From Candidatus Pullichristensenella stercorigallinarum (GTDB lineage: Bacteria; Bacillota; Clostridia; Christensenellales; Aristaeellaceae): 64,000 bases of DNA. Both the position numbers and the translations under genes were made by a program. This document shows positions 52,251 to 60,261 of the stretch, piece by piece; the first letter of the stretch is position 1; each line of letters starts with the position of its first letter. Below the pieces are notes generated by a model that was given only the letters and a program-made list of their open reading frames with translations, ran no database searches and was not told the DNA's origin. The stretch is taken from assembly GCA_018712945.1 (NCBI GenBank), contig DVFZ01000070.1, forward strand, positions 1 to 64,000, read 5' to 3'.

Positions 52251-52279
52251 TTGCAAAATAAATGGAAATCATGTAGAAT
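52251..52279 (+). promoter_or_regulatory. promoter of the FucU/RbsD-like gene
   Basis: TTGCAA, 17-base spacer, TAGAAT. The flanking TTCCAT (52241-52246) and ATGGAA (52262-52267) form an inverted pair across the -35/spacer, a possible operator shared with the divergent isomerase gene. Confidence 0.6.
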
Positions 52280-52325
52280 ACATGTGCGGCACAGAATGCC
52301 AATATAGTATAAAGGAGCGATGGAT

Positions 52326-52775
52326 ATGCTCAAGGGCGTCCCGACGATCCTCTGTCCCGAATTGCTCAAAACGTTGGACGAAATGGGCCACAACGACGTA
52401 TTGGTGCTGGGCGACGGCAACTTCCCCGGCAGCGGCATTGCCCGTGCCGGCGGCGCGAAGCTCATCCGCGCGGACGGCATTGGCGCGGCGGAAATGCTGG
52501 AAGCGATTTTGCAGGTCATGCCCCTGGACGAATATGTGGAAACGCCCGTAGTGCTGATCGAAAAAGAGGCGCTGGACAAGGATCTGCCCACGCCAATCTG
52601 GGACAAATTCGCCGAAATCGTATCCCGCCACGACCCGCGCGGCGCAAAGGCCATCGGCCGCATCGCCCGCTATGATTTCTACGAGCAGGCCAAGGGCGCA
52701 TATTGCGTGGTGCAGACCACAGAAAGCGCGCTCTACGGCTGCGCCATGATTCGCAAAGGCGTCATTCGGCCATAG
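52326..52775 (+). CDS. FucU/RbsD-family sugar mutarotase
   Basis: 149 residues. 'MGHNDVLVLGDGNFPGSGIA' is the family signature with the catalytic His, and 'EKEALDKDLPTPIWDKFAEI' and 'FYEQAKGAYCVVQTTESALY' with C-terminal Tyr/Gly complete it. These enzymes interconvert anomers of fucose or ribose before a kinase. The ATG at 52326 has AAGGAG eight bases upstream, better than the ATG at 52320. Divergent from the RpiB-like isomerase; the sugar is unknown. Confidence 0.87.
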   Translation: MLKGVPTILCPELLKTLDEMGHNDVLVLGDGNFPGSGIARAGGAKLIRADGIGAAEMLEAILQVMPLDEYVETPVVLIEKEALDKDLPTPIWDKFAEIVSRHDPRGAKAIGRIARYDFYEQAKGAYCVVQTTESALYGCAMIRKGVIRP

Positions 52776-52790
52776 CGCCGCCGGAATCGC

Positions 52791-52830
52791 AAAGGCTCTC
52801 CCCGCACACATGTGCAAAGGGAGAGCCTTT
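52791..52830. terminator. bidirectional terminator between FucU-like gene and gpsA
   Basis: Twelve-pair stem AAAGGCTCTCCC/GGGAGAGCCTTT with a 16-base loop between convergent genes. Confidence 0.9.
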
Positions 52831-52833
52831 GGG

Positions 52834-53841
52834 TTACATCCAGTTTTCCGGCTTGCGCTCGCGCCGCATAAGGTTGCCCACTACTTCGCGCGGCGGCGCG
52901 CCGCGATGGACAATCTGCTCCACACTCTCGATGATGGGCAGTTCCACCGCGTATTTCTTGCCCAGCGCCAGCGCCGCGGGCAGGGCGTTCAAACCCTCCA
53001 CCACCATGCCTACTTCGCGCACGGCGTCGGCCGCAGCCATGCCCTGGCCGATGAGCATGCCGCAGCGGTTGTTGCGGCTGTGCATGCTCGTGCAGGTGAC
53101 CACCAGGTCGCCCAGCCCGGTCAGGCCGCTGAACGTCTCCCGCGCGCAGCCCATGGCCGCGCCCAGGCGCGCCATTTCCGCGATGCCCCGGGTGATGATG
53201 GCGGCGCGGGCGTTGTCGCCATAGCCGAGGCCGCCAGCGATGCCCGCCGCCAGGGCGATGACGTTTTTCAGCGCCCCAGCCACTTCCACGCCGCGAATAT
53301 CCTCGTTTGTATATACGCGCAGGCAATCGCTCATGAAGGCGTCCTGCACCAGCGCCGCGGCCTGCAGGTCCGGGCTGGCGGAGACAATGGTGGTGGGCAA
53401 ATCGCGCGCCACTTCTTCCGCGTGGGTAGGGCCGGAGAGCGCCACCAGCCGGGGCGCTTTGCCGGCGGCGGCCATTTCCTCACCGATCACTTCGGTGAGA
53501 GTCAAAAGCGTGCCGGCCTCCATGCCCTTGGCCACGTCCACGATCACCTGCGCATCTGCCACAAAGGGCGCGGCGGCGCGGGCGGTGGCGCGCACGTAGA
53601 CCGAAGGCACGGCAAAGACTACGATATCCTTTTGCGCGCAGGCGGCGGCGATATCGCCGGTAAACGCCACCGCGTCAGGGATTACCATATCCCCCAGCTT
53701 GGGATGCCGGCGCGTTTGACGCAGCGTTTCCACCTCCTGGGCGATGGCCGACCACGCCGTGACATCGTGGCCATTGCCCGCCAACAGGCGCGCCAACGCC
53801 GTTCCCCAAGTGCCGGTTCCGAGAATGCCGATTTTCTGCAT
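52834..53841 (-). CDS. gpsA: glycerol-3-phosphate dehydrogenase [NAD(P)+]
   Basis: 335 residues, standard length. 'IGILGTGTWGTALARLLAGN' (NAD fold), 'VALSGPTHAEEVARDLPTTI', catalytic lysine in 'VAGALKNVIALAAGIAGGLG' and 'GDNARAAIITRGIAEMARLG'. It makes sn-glycerol-3-phosphate from DHAP for phospholipids. Normally gpsA follows der/plsY; here it stands alone between a terminator and repeat family A. Confidence 0.95.
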   Translation of the reverse strand: MQKIGILGTGTWGTALARLLAGNGHDVTAWSAIAQEVETLRQTRRHPKLGDMVIPDAVAFTGDIAAACAQKDIVVFAVPSVYVRATARAAAPFVADAQVIVDVAKGMEAGTLLTLTEVIGEEMAAAGKAPRLVALSGPTHAEEVARDLPTTIVSASPDLQAAALVQDAFMSDCLRVYTNEDIRGVEVAGALKNVIALAAGIAGGLGYGDNARAAIITRGIAEMARLGAAMGCARETFSGLTGLGDLVVTCTSMHSRNNRCGMLIGQGMAAADAVREVGMVVEGLNALPAALALGKKYAVELPIIESVEQIVHRGAPPREVVGNLMRRERKPENWM

Positions 53842-53959
53842 AGATTTCCCCCGCCTGTATTATTTTCCACACCATTGTACCGCCGGCGGCCCGGAAAAGC
53901 AAGGGCGGCGGCAGGATTTCCACGCAAAACGCGGTTTTCCGCCGCAGATATGACAAAAA

Positions 53960-54221
53960 CGCCGGGTGCGAAGTAAATTCGCACCCGGCGCCAGGATGTT
54001 GACAAAGTCAACAGACTGCCAGAGTGATGAGAAAGCCCGCAAGGCAAGGAAGCAAACTTGCGGGCAAGGGAGCTTACATGGACGTAAGTGACCGCAGACG
54101 GCAAGTACGGCTGACGCAGGAAGCAAAAATTGCCTCTGATTTCTCTTTGATCAGGGCAATTTTTGCGTTTGCGGGATTTGTCAGCGCTCTGACGCCGGGT
54201 GCGAAGTATTCGCACCCGGCG
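53960..54221. repeat. repeat family A, well-preserved copy with duplicated flanking hairpins
   Basis: Core 53991-54192 with GTTGACAAAGTCAAC, stem GCCCGCAAG/CTTGCGGGC, small stem CTTAC/GTAAG, stem GCAAAAATTGCC/GGCAATTTTTGC and right end TTTGTCAGCGCTCTG. Flanked by hairpins with identical 13-bp arms CGCCGGGTGCGAA/TTCGCACCCGGCG at 53960-53990 (loop GTAAA) and 54193-54221 (loop GTA). 21 bases 3' of potD. Nothing else is seen in the gpsA-potD gap. Confidence 0.75.
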
Positions 54222-54242
54222 CGGTTGCTTGTGCAGGCGGGA

Positions 54243-55859
54243 TTAGTTCGCCGTGCGCACGTCCATCCAGATTTCTTCGTAGAGGTCCATATGGTCGGAC
54301 ACATCGAGGAAGAACTCGCAGCGATCTACCACATCCTGCGGAGGATTGAGTACCTCGTTGGCGGCCTCTTCTTCGCTCATGCCGTCCACGACGGCCTGGA
54401 TCGGGGTGGAGTAGTAGATGTAGTCCATATTCATGCGGGCGATGTCAGGGCGGCACATGAAGTCGATGAAGCACTCGGCCGCTTCCTTGTTCTGGCTGGC
54501 GGCGGGCACGCACATGGCGTCCACCCAGATGTTGGAGCCTTCTTCGGGCACGCAGTAGGCCAAATCTTCATTTTTCTCCATGGCATAGAGGGCGTCGCCA
54601 GACCACACCAGGCCGATGGTGGCCTCGCCCGCGACCATCTTATCCTTGATCTCATCGACGAGGTAGCCGGCGCACACGCCGCTGCGCTTCTGCTCAATGA
54701 GCTTATCGCGCGCCTCTTCCAGCTCGGAGCGTTCGACGCTGTTCATGGAATAACCCAGGGACTTGAGGGCCACGCCCAGCGTATCGCGCACGCTGTTCAT
54801 CATCAGCACTTCGCCGACAAATTCCTCAGAGAACATGTCGTCCCAGCTGGTCAACTCACGATCGACCATGGTGGTGTTGTACAGATAACCGACGGTGCCC
54901 CACATGTAGGCCACGGAATGCGTGCCGCCCTCGTCGTAATCGGGGGTCTTGAGCCACTCCATCAGGCCGGCGGCGTTGGGCATGTTATCGTAATTCAGCT
55001 CGGCGAGCATGCCGTCGTTGACAAGGCGCTCGATGATATAGTCCGAGGGGAAGATTACATCGTAGGCGCCCGGAGTGGCCTCGAGCTTGGTGTACATTTC
55101 CTCATTGGTGGTGAAGTTGACGTACTCCACGGTGATGCCAGTTTCTTCCTCAAACAGGTCGATAACGGCCGGGTCGATATAGTCGTACCAGTTGTATACC
55201 GTCAGCGTAGTGCCGGCGTAGGGCTGTTCGGCGGGTTCTTCGGTGACCGCGGCAGTCTCAGCGGCGGCGTCTTCCTCGGCGGGCTCCTCGGTCGCTTCCT
55301 CGGCGGGCTCCTCGGTCGCTTCCTCGGTGGGCTCCTCAGTCGCTTCCTCGGCGGGTTCCTCGGTTACTTCCTCGGTGGGCTCCTCAGTCGCTTCCTCGGT
55401 GGGTTCCTCGGTTACTTCCTCGGTGGGCTCCTCAGTTGCTTCCTCGGCGGGCTCCTCGGTCGCTTCCTCAGCGGGTTCCTCGGTTGCTTCCTCAGCGGGT
55501 TCCTCGGTCGCTTCCTCAGCGGGTTCCTCAACGGAGCGCGCAGCAACGGCGGGAGCGGCTTCCTCAGCAGAGGCTTCGGCCGGTTCTTCCGTCGCTTCCT
55601 CAGCGGGCGCTTCCGCCGGCTCCTCCGTGGGCGCCTCGGTCGCTTCCTCCGTGGGCGCCTCGGTGGGCGCTTCGGTCACTTCCTCCGTCGGGGCTTCCGT
55701 CGCTTCTTCTGTCGGTCCCTCCGTCGGCTCCTCCGTAGCCTCAACGGTGGGCGCCTCCGTCGCGGCGGGCTCGCTCTGGTTGGAGCAGCCAGTGGCAAAC
55801 GCGGCAACCAGCAGCGACAGCACAAGCAGGGCGATCAAAGCCAGTCGGGTCTTTTTCAT
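54243..55859 (-). CDS. potD: polyamine ABC transporter substrate-binding lipoprotein with long acidic repeat linker
   Basis: 538 residues. Lipoprotein signal with lipobox 'FATGC' (Cys25), then about 185 residues of degenerate 8-residue repeats of the type EEPAEEAT/EEPTEEVT, then a complete PotD-type binding domain from 'LTVYNWYDYIDPAVIDLFEE' with 'DVIFPSDYIIERLVNDGMLA' and 'VWSGDALYAMEKNEDLAYCV'. The solute-binding part has normal PotD length; the linker is extra and would hold the domain away from the membrane, across the cell wall. It binds spermidine or putrescine for the PotABC transporter; last gene of that operon. Confidence 0.92.
   Translation of the reverse strand: MKKTRLALIALLVLSLLVAAFATGCSNQSEPAATEAPTVEATEEPTEGPTEEATEAPTEEVTEAPTEAPTEEATEAPTEEPAEAPAEEATEEPAEASAEEAAPAVAARSVEEPAEEATEEPAEEATEEPAEEATEEPAEEATEEPTEEVTEEPTEEATEEPTEEVTEEPAEEATEEPTEEATEEPAEEATEEPAEEDAAAETAAVTEEPAEQPYAGTTLTVYNWYDYIDPAVIDLFEEETGITVEYVNFTTNEEMYTKLEATPGAYDVIFPSDYIIERLVNDGMLAELNYDNMPNAAGLMEWLKTPDYDEGGTHSVAYMWGTVGYLYNTTMVDRELTSWDDMFSEEFVGEVLMMNSVRDTLGVALKSLGYSMNSVERSELEEARDKLIEQKRSGVCAGYLVDEIKDKMVAGEATIGLVWSGDALYAMEKNEDLAYCVPEEGSNIWVDAMCVPAASQNKEAAECFIDFMCRPDIARMNMDYIYYSTPIQAVVDGMSEEEAANEVLNPPQDVVDRCEFFLDVSDHMDLYEEIWMDVRTAN
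55217..55760 (-). repeat. 24-bp-period coding tandem repeats in potD
   Basis: On the plus strand the unit reads like GCTTCCTCGGCGGGCTCCTCGG with variants; about twenty units, coding mainly for Glu/Pro/Ala/Thr. Regular units at 55260-55540, more degenerate ones to 55760. Confidence 0.85.
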
Positions 55860-55880
55860 CGAATCCTTCCTCCTGTAGCG

Positions 55881-56684
55881 TCAGATTTCTTCCAGTTTGG
55901 AGCGTCGGTTTATGATCAATAGCAGCGCTAGGATCACCAGGAACATCAGCGTCGAGAGCGCGTACATGGTCGGCTCCACGCCCAGTTTGGCGGCAGAATA
56001 GACGATCATGGACAGGTTCTGGTCGGTATTGGAAGTGAAGTAGGAAATTACAAAATCGTCCAGCGACATGGTAAAAGCCAGCAGGCTGCCAGTGATCACG
56101 CCGGGCATGATTTCGGGCAGAATCACCTTAAACAGCGCCCTTGTCGGCTTGCAGCCCAGATCCAGCGCCGCTTCATAGAGGTTGGGGTTCATCTGGCGCA
56201 AGCGGGGCAGCACGGAAAAGAGCACGTATGGGGTATCGAACGCCACATGCGCGCAGAGCATCGTCCACTTCGAAAGCGGCCACTGCACGAATACAAACAT
56301 CAGCATCAGGCTGACGCCGGTGACAATATCCGGGGTAGTCATGGGAAGGTAGGCCACGTTGGTCAGCAAATTCGACCAGCCCTGTTTCATCGAGTGCATG
56401 CCAATGGCCGCCAGCGTGCCGATGACCGTGGAAATCACCGTGGCCATCACCGCCACGGAAATCGTCACCTGCAAAGCCGACATAATGCGTGAATCGTTAA
56501 ACAGGCGGCCATACCAGTCCAGCGTAAAGCCCGTCCACTGGGCGCGCGATTCGGAGGCGTTGAACGACAGGCCGATCATCACCAGGATGGGCAGATAAAG
56601 AAACACCAGCAATACGATGATATACGTCAGTTTCAGCCGGTGCGCGCGGCGGCGCGGCGCGCGCCGGGCGACAGAAGTTACCAT
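55881..56684 (-). CDS. potC: polyamine ABC transporter permease PotC
   Basis: 267 residues with six hydrophobic segments and the binding-protein-dependent permease loop 'EAALDLGCKPTRALFKVILP' (EAA motif) followed by 'GSLLAFTMSLDDFVISYFTS', the PotC-specific MSLDDFV block. Its start overlaps the end of potB by seven bases. N-terminus is Arg-rich (cytoplasmic). Confidence 0.93.
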   Translation of the reverse strand: MVTSVARRAPRRRAHRLKLTYIIVLLVFLYLPILVMIGLSFNASESRAQWTGFTLDWYGRLFNDSRIMSALQVTISVAVMATVISTVIGTLAAIGMHSMKQGWSNLLTNVAYLPMTTPDIVTGVSLMLMFVFVQWPLSKWTMLCAHVAFDTPYVLFSVLPRLRQMNPNLYEAALDLGCKPTRALFKVILPEIMPGVITGSLLAFTMSLDDFVISYFTSNTDQNLSMIVYSAAKLGVEPTMYALSTLMFLVILALLLIINRRSKLEEI

Positions 56685-57493
56685 AGCGCGCCCCCCTCTC
56701 CCTTCGGGTCGGCCTTGCGCAGAAGGCCGATGGAAATGACGATCAGCACCATCAACACCAGCGACAGGGCGCTGCCCACGTTGCGGTTGCTGAAGTTGAT
56801 GAAGTAGTCCTCAATGGTATCGCCGATTAAGTAGATCATGCCGCTGCCGAGCATGCGCGAGATGGCAAACGTGGTCACCGCCGGCATAAACACCATGGTA
56901 ATGCCCGAAACCACGCCCGGCACCGACAGGGGGATTACCACGCGGGAAAATACCTTCATCGGCGGCGCGCCCAAATCCTCGGCGGCCTCGATGACGCGGT
57001 GGTCCATCTTTTTAAGCACCGTATAGATCGGCAGGATCATAAACGGCAGGTAGTTGTAGACCATGCCCAGGAGCACCGCGCCTTCCGTGCCGATCAAACT
57101 TTGCGGCGGCAGGCCCAGCGCCTCCAGCAGCGTGTTGATCACGCCGTTGCGCTCCAGCAGCGTCATCATCGCGTAAGTGCGCAAAAGGAAGTTCATCCAC
57201 ATCGGCAAAAGAATCAGCACCACGATGGCCCGGCCGCGCGAAAAATCACGCGAGGCCAGAAAATAGGCCGCCGGATAGCCCAGCAACAGGCAAATCGCCG
57301 TGCAGAAAAAAGCCAGGCGGAAGCTGTCGAACACCACCGGCAGGTTGCCGGGGCGGAAGAACTTGCCAAAGTTTTCCACCGTGAAGGCCCCATCGCGGGT
57401 TGTAAAGGCGAAATACACCACAAACAGGAGCGGTACGATGGTAAAAATCAGCATCCACAGGGCGTAAGGGGTGGCAAACCATCTCCGTTTCAC
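56678..57493 (-). CDS. potB: polyamine ABC transporter permease PotB
   Basis: 271 residues; EAA motif '[20 protein letters not shown]', '[20 protein letters not shown]' and '[20 protein letters not shown]' are characteristic of PotB. GTG start overlaps the potA stop by four bases (GTGA). Forms the membrane channel with PotC. Confidence 0.93.
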   Translation of the reverse strand: MKRRWFATPYALWMLIFTIVPLLFVVYFAFTTRDGAFTVENFGKFFRPGNLPVVFDSFRLAFFCTAICLLLGYPAAYFLASRDFSRGRAIVVLILLPMWMNFLLRTYAMMTLLERNGVINTLLEALGLPPQSLIGTEGAVLLGMVYNYLPFMILPIYTVLKKMDHRVIEAAEDLGAPPMKVFSRVVIPLSVPGVVSGITMVFMPAVTTFAISRMLGSGMIYLIGDTIEDYFINFSNRNVGSALSLVLMVLIVISIGLLRKADPKGEGGALW

Positions 57494-58569
57494 ACCTGCC
57501 CGCCCCCTTCCGCGGGGATGGCGACGGCCTCCCTGCGCATGATGTGTATGTTGAACGGCACAATGGACAATCCCACGCGCGAGCCAACCGGCTGCATGGT
57601 GGTGGAATGCACCTTCCAGCGCGTTTCGCCGGTGGCCACCATCATTTCATAGTGGACGCCCTTAAACAGCACGCTTTCCACCACGCCTTCGAGCATGCCC
57701 ACATCGGTGCCCACAACCATGATATCCTCGGGGCGGACGACTACATCCACCACCTCGTTTTTCTCAAAGCCCTCGTCCACGCAGGGGAACTCCTTGCCCG
57801 CCATCATTACCAGCTCGTCTGCCAGCATCACGCCGGTGAGCAGGTTGCTCTGGCCGATAAAATCGGCCACGAAAGCGTTTTTCGGCTCATCGTAGATGCG
57901 CTTGGGGTCGCCAATCTGCTGGATGCGGCCGCCCTTCATCACCACGATGGTATCGGACATGGTCAGCGCTTCCTCCTGATCGTGGGTGACATAGAGGAAG
58001 GTGATGCCCAGCTCCTGCTGCATGCTTTTCAGCTCCAGCTGCATCTCCTGGCGCAGTTTGAGATCCAGCGCGCCCAGCGGCTCGTCCAGAAGCAGCACCT
58101 CCGGTTCGTTGACCAGGGCGCGGGCGATGGCGATGCGCTGCTGCTGGCCGCCGGAAAGCGATTCCACCGAACGCTTTTCATAGCCTTCCATCTTTACAAG
58201 GCGGAGCATGCGGTCCACGCGCTCCTTGATTTCCGCCTTGGGCAGCTTGCGCAGCTTCAGGCCGAAGGCGATGTTGTCAAACACATTCAGATGAGAAAAC
58301 AGGGCGTATTTCTGAAATACAGTATTGACCCGGCGGCGGTAGGGCGGCACGTCGGTAATATCCTTGTCTTCAAAAAGGACGCTGCCCTCGGTGGGCATTT
58401 CAAAGCCGCCGATGATGCGCAGCATGGTGGTTTTGCCGCAGCCGGAGGGGCCGAGCAGGGTAACGAATTCCCGCTTGCGGATGTAAAGGTCGATATTATG
58501 AAGAACCTGCGTGTCGCCAAAGCTCTTGGACACGCCGCGAAGCTCAATCAGGCGCTGCTCATCATACAT
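57490..58569 (-). CDS. potA: polyamine ABC transporter ATPase PotA
   Basis: 359 residues. Walker A '[20 protein letters not shown]', signature '[20 protein letters not shown]', Walker B '[20 protein letters not shown]', His switch '[14 protein letters not shown]', then a C-terminal TOBE domain ('[20 protein letters not shown]'). It powers import of spermidine/putrescine by PotBCD. GGAGG upstream of the ATG at 58569; repeat family B lies between it and the regulator gene. Confidence 0.95.
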   Translation of the reverse strand: MYDEQRLIELRGVSKSFGDTQVLHNIDLYIRKREFVTLLGPSGCGKTTMLRIIGGFEMPTEGSVLFEDKDITDVPPYRRRVNTVFQKYALFSHLNVFDNIAFGLKLRKLPKAEIKERVDRMLRLVKMEGYEKRSVESLSGGQQQRIAIARALVNEPEVLLLDEPLGALDLKLRQEMQLELKSMQQELGITFLYVTHDQEEALTMSDTIVVMKGGRIQQIGDPKRIYDEPKNAFVADFIGQSNLLTGVMLADELVMMAGKEFPCVDEGFEKNEVVDVVVRPEDIMVVGTDVGMLEGVVESVLFKGVHYEMMVATGETRWKVHSTTMQPVGSRVGLSIVPFNIHIMRREAVAIPAEGGGQV

Positions 58570-58619
58570 GGCGCGATTCCTCCATGGTAGAATTCAGTTC
58601 GCTGACTTCCGGAGTGTGT

Positions 58620-58766
58620 CTGCACGAATCGAATTGTGGGATTTGCGAGGGGGATTTTTGTGCCCGGCAGGGCCGGAAAAGAGCGGACGCGGCAGGCTGC
58701 GTCCACCGGAGGCAGCGCAGTCAGGCGCGAAAAGGCCCGCCGGGCCGCCGGCGAGCGCTTGTGCAG
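58620..58766. repeat. repeat family B, copy 2 (MITE-like, with terminal inverted repeats)
   Basis: 147 bp from CTGCACGAA to TTGTGCAG. Blocks GGGGGATTTTTGTGCCCGGCA, ACGCGG, CACCGGAGGCA and CAGGCGCGAAAAGGCC match copy 1 (23051-23191) in order and orientation. It sits inside the pot operon between the regulator gene and potA. Confidence 0.65.
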
Positions 58767-58773
58767 ACGCGCT

Positions 58774-59316
58774 CTAAAACGAAGGCGGCGTGGATACCCA
58801 CAAGACCCGGCAGGACGACTTGCCCGCGTTGACCAGTTTGTGGGGGGCGGTGGGCTTGAAATAAAAGCTCTCGTCCTTGCGGGCGCGCTCCACGCGGTCG
58901 CCGATGACGATGCGCACCGAGCCGGAGAGCACATAGCCGAATTCCTCGCCCTCGTGGGGGTCGTCCTCATCCGTCTCCCCGCCGGGGCCAAGCTCGAGCA
59001 GAATCGGCTCCATGCGGTTTTTCTGCGCCGATGGCACCAGCCAGCGGATGCAGCCCTTCAGCCCCTCGGCGTCCTCCTTGACGGAGACGTCCTTTTCGCC
59101 AAAGACCAGCTTTTCATCGCCCGATTCGCCAAAGAAGGTCTTTAAGTCCGTACCCAGGGATTCGAGTACGTCCACCAGCGTGGCGATGGAGGGCGATGTA
59201 AGATCCCGCTCCAGAAGCGAAATAAAGCCCTTGGAAAGCTCGCAGCGGTCGGCAAGCTCCTCCTGGGTCAGCCCGCGTTGCAGGCGCAGGCGGCGGATGC
59301 GGTTTCCAATTTCCAT
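58774..59316 (-). CDS. XRE-cupin regulator of the polyamine transport operon
   Basis: 180 residues. Helix-turn-helix at residues 5-60 ('IRRLRLQRGLTQEELADRCE', 'LERDLTSPSIATLVDVLESL') and cupin at 105-175 ('ELGPGGETDEDDPHEGEEFG', 'YFKPTAPHKLVNAGKSSCRV'). Same layout as PuuR, which senses polyamines. First gene of the potABCD operon, so it probably represses it when polyamines are plentiful. Confidence 0.9.
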   Translation of the reverse strand: MEIGNRIRRLRLQRGLTQEELADRCELSKGFISLLERDLTSPSIATLVDVLESLGTDLKTFFGESGDEKLVFGEKDVSVKEDAEGLKGCIRWLVPSAQKNRMEPILLELGPGGETDEDDPHEGEEFGYVLSGSVRIVIGDRVERARKDESFYFKPTAPHKLVNAGKSSCRVLWVSTPPSF

Positions 59317-59340
59317 AAAGGCCCTCCCCCATGCGCGTCG

Positions 59341-59357
59341 GTTTAAAATTACTAAAC
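59341..59357. promoter_or_regulatory. inverted repeat in the pot-operon leader (operator candidate)
   Basis: GTTTA-AAATTAC-TAAAC, between the transcription start and the regulator's start codon. Its TTACTAAAC (59349-59357) recurs inverted as GTTTAGTAA at 59441-59449, so the two copies bracket the promoter. Confidence 0.45.
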
Positions 59358-59372
59358 TGCAAAGCGACTTAT

Positions 59373-59401
59373 ATTAAACCACTATGGAAGCCTCTTGTCA
59401 A
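59373..59401 (-). promoter_or_regulatory. promoter of the XRE-cupin-potABCD operon
   Basis: Minus strand TTGACA (consensus), 17-base spacer, TTTAAT (one mismatch). Confidence 0.85.
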
Positions 59402-59460
59402 TATACGCAGCGTTAATTTTCTATAATCATGCGTCCAAAAGTTTAGTAAGACAAAACAAA

Positions 59461-59484
59461 CCTCCCGCTGCTTCGTGCGGGAGG
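59461..59484 (-). terminator. terminator of the DtxR-type regulator gene
   Basis: Eight-pair stem CCTCCCGC/GCGGGAGG with an eight-base loop; on the minus strand it is followed by TTTGTTTTG. Confidence 0.85.
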
Positions 59485-59505
59485 AAAAACGGGCGGCGCG
59501 CAGCC

Positions 59506-59865
59506 CTATTTTACGTATTTTGTAATGGCCTCGAAGGTGGCGTCGGAAATGTCATGCTCAATCTTGCAGGCGTCCTCGCGCGCGGTCGCCTCATCCACGC
59601 CGATCTGCAAAAAGAAGCGGGTGAGCACCCTGTGACGTGCGTAAATGCGCCGGGCGATCTCGCCGCCCGATTCCGTCAGGTGAATGAAATTATCCTTGTC
59701 CATGGTGATATAGCCGTTTTCGCGCAGTTGTTTCATGGCATAACTGACCGACGGCTTGCTCACCGACAGCCCCGCGGCAATATCAATGGAGCGCGCATAC
59801 CCCTTCTGCTCCGTGAGCATGAGGATCATTTCCAAATAATCCTCGGCAGATTTATGAATCTTCAT
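59506..59865 (-). CDS. DtxR/MntR-family metal-dependent repressor
   Basis: 119 residues. 'MKIHKSAEDYLEMILMLTEQ', 'RSIDIAAGLSVSKPSVSYAM' and 'ITMDKDNFIHLTESGGEIAR' form the winged helix; 'RHRVLTRFFLQIGVDEATAR' with 'EDACKIEHDIS' supplies the metal ligands (Glu/Cys/His). There is no SH3 domain, as in MntR. It is divergent from feoAAB, whose promoter holds DtxR-type palindromes, so iron (or manganese) control of Feo is likely. ATG at 59865 has AAGGAG upstream. Confidence 0.9.
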   Translation of the reverse strand: MKIHKSAEDYLEMILMLTEQKGYARSIDIAAGLSVSKPSVSYAMKQLRENGYITMDKDNFIHLTESGGEIARRIYARHRVLTRFFLQIGVDEATAREDACKIEHDISDATFEAITKYVK

Positions 59866-60055
59866 GACCACTCTCCTTTCCACAACCTATACGAACCGGG
59901 GAAGATCTCCCCCACTGCAGCTCCCTGCCGCAGAATCGGTTCGCGGCGTTTCGCAGCGCAAACCGGTTTCGCAGAGCCGTTTTCCAGCACGGAAACCTGC
60001 CTGTGCTTCCGCCGCGCATGTCTCCGGAATCGAATTATGGATCTATATATACCCC

Positions 60056-60084
60056 ATATTAGCATTTTCTAACCGCTTTTGCAA
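60056..60084 (-). promoter_or_regulatory. promoter of the DtxR-type regulator, with an overlapping TTAG..CTAA site
   Basis: Minus strand TTGCAA, 17-base spacer, TAATAT. The spacer and -10 contain GGTTAGAAAATGCTAATA, a TTAG/CTAA pair like the sites in front of feoA. Confidence 0.6.
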
Positions 60085-60145
60085 GCCCCCGGCATTCCTC
60101 CCCGGCAGCGCCGGGAATTTCCTGTGTAATTTTTTGATGAAACGC

Positions 60146-60179
60146 TTGACACATATAGTTAGTAGTGCTAAACTAACTC
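60146..60179 (+). promoter_or_regulatory. feo promoter overlapped by a DtxR-type operator
   Basis: TTGACA (60146-60151), 17-base spacer, TAAACT (60169-60174). The palindrome AGTTAG-TAGTGCTAAA-CTAACT (60158-60179) covers the spacer and -10, the expected position for iron-dependent repression. Confidence 0.7.
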
Positions 60180-60184
60180 TGGTT

Positions 60185-60208
60185 GGTGGTTAAGGTTTTC
60201 TAACCACC
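60185..60208 (+). promoter_or_regulatory. inverted repeat in the feo leader
   Basis: GGTGGTTA-AGGTTTTC-TAACCACC, eight-base arms, just downstream of the promoter; either a second operator or a leader hairpin. Confidence 0.45.
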
Positions 60209-60221
60209 GCTTTTCCGCCAG

Positions 60222-60240
60222 TTTAGTTAGGCTAAGCTAA
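60222..60240 (+). promoter_or_regulatory. DtxR/IdeR-like box before feoA
   Basis: TTTAGTTAGGCTAAGCTAA differs by a few bases from the iron-box consensus TTAGGTTAGGCTAACCTAA. Located 21 bases before the first feoA start. Confidence 0.6.
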
Positions 60241-60261
60241 TGTTCTGGAAGGGGGAAGAAT

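Noticed and set aside
55217-55760. Possible CRISPR-like array (regular short repeats)
   Set aside because: Period of 24 bases stays in frame within potD and there are no unique spacers or cas genes.
55243-55878. Ser/Gly/Val repeat frame on the plus strand opposite potD
   Set aside because: Mirror translation of the Glu/Pro/Ala/Thr repeats of potD; PotD domain on the minus strand explains the repeats.
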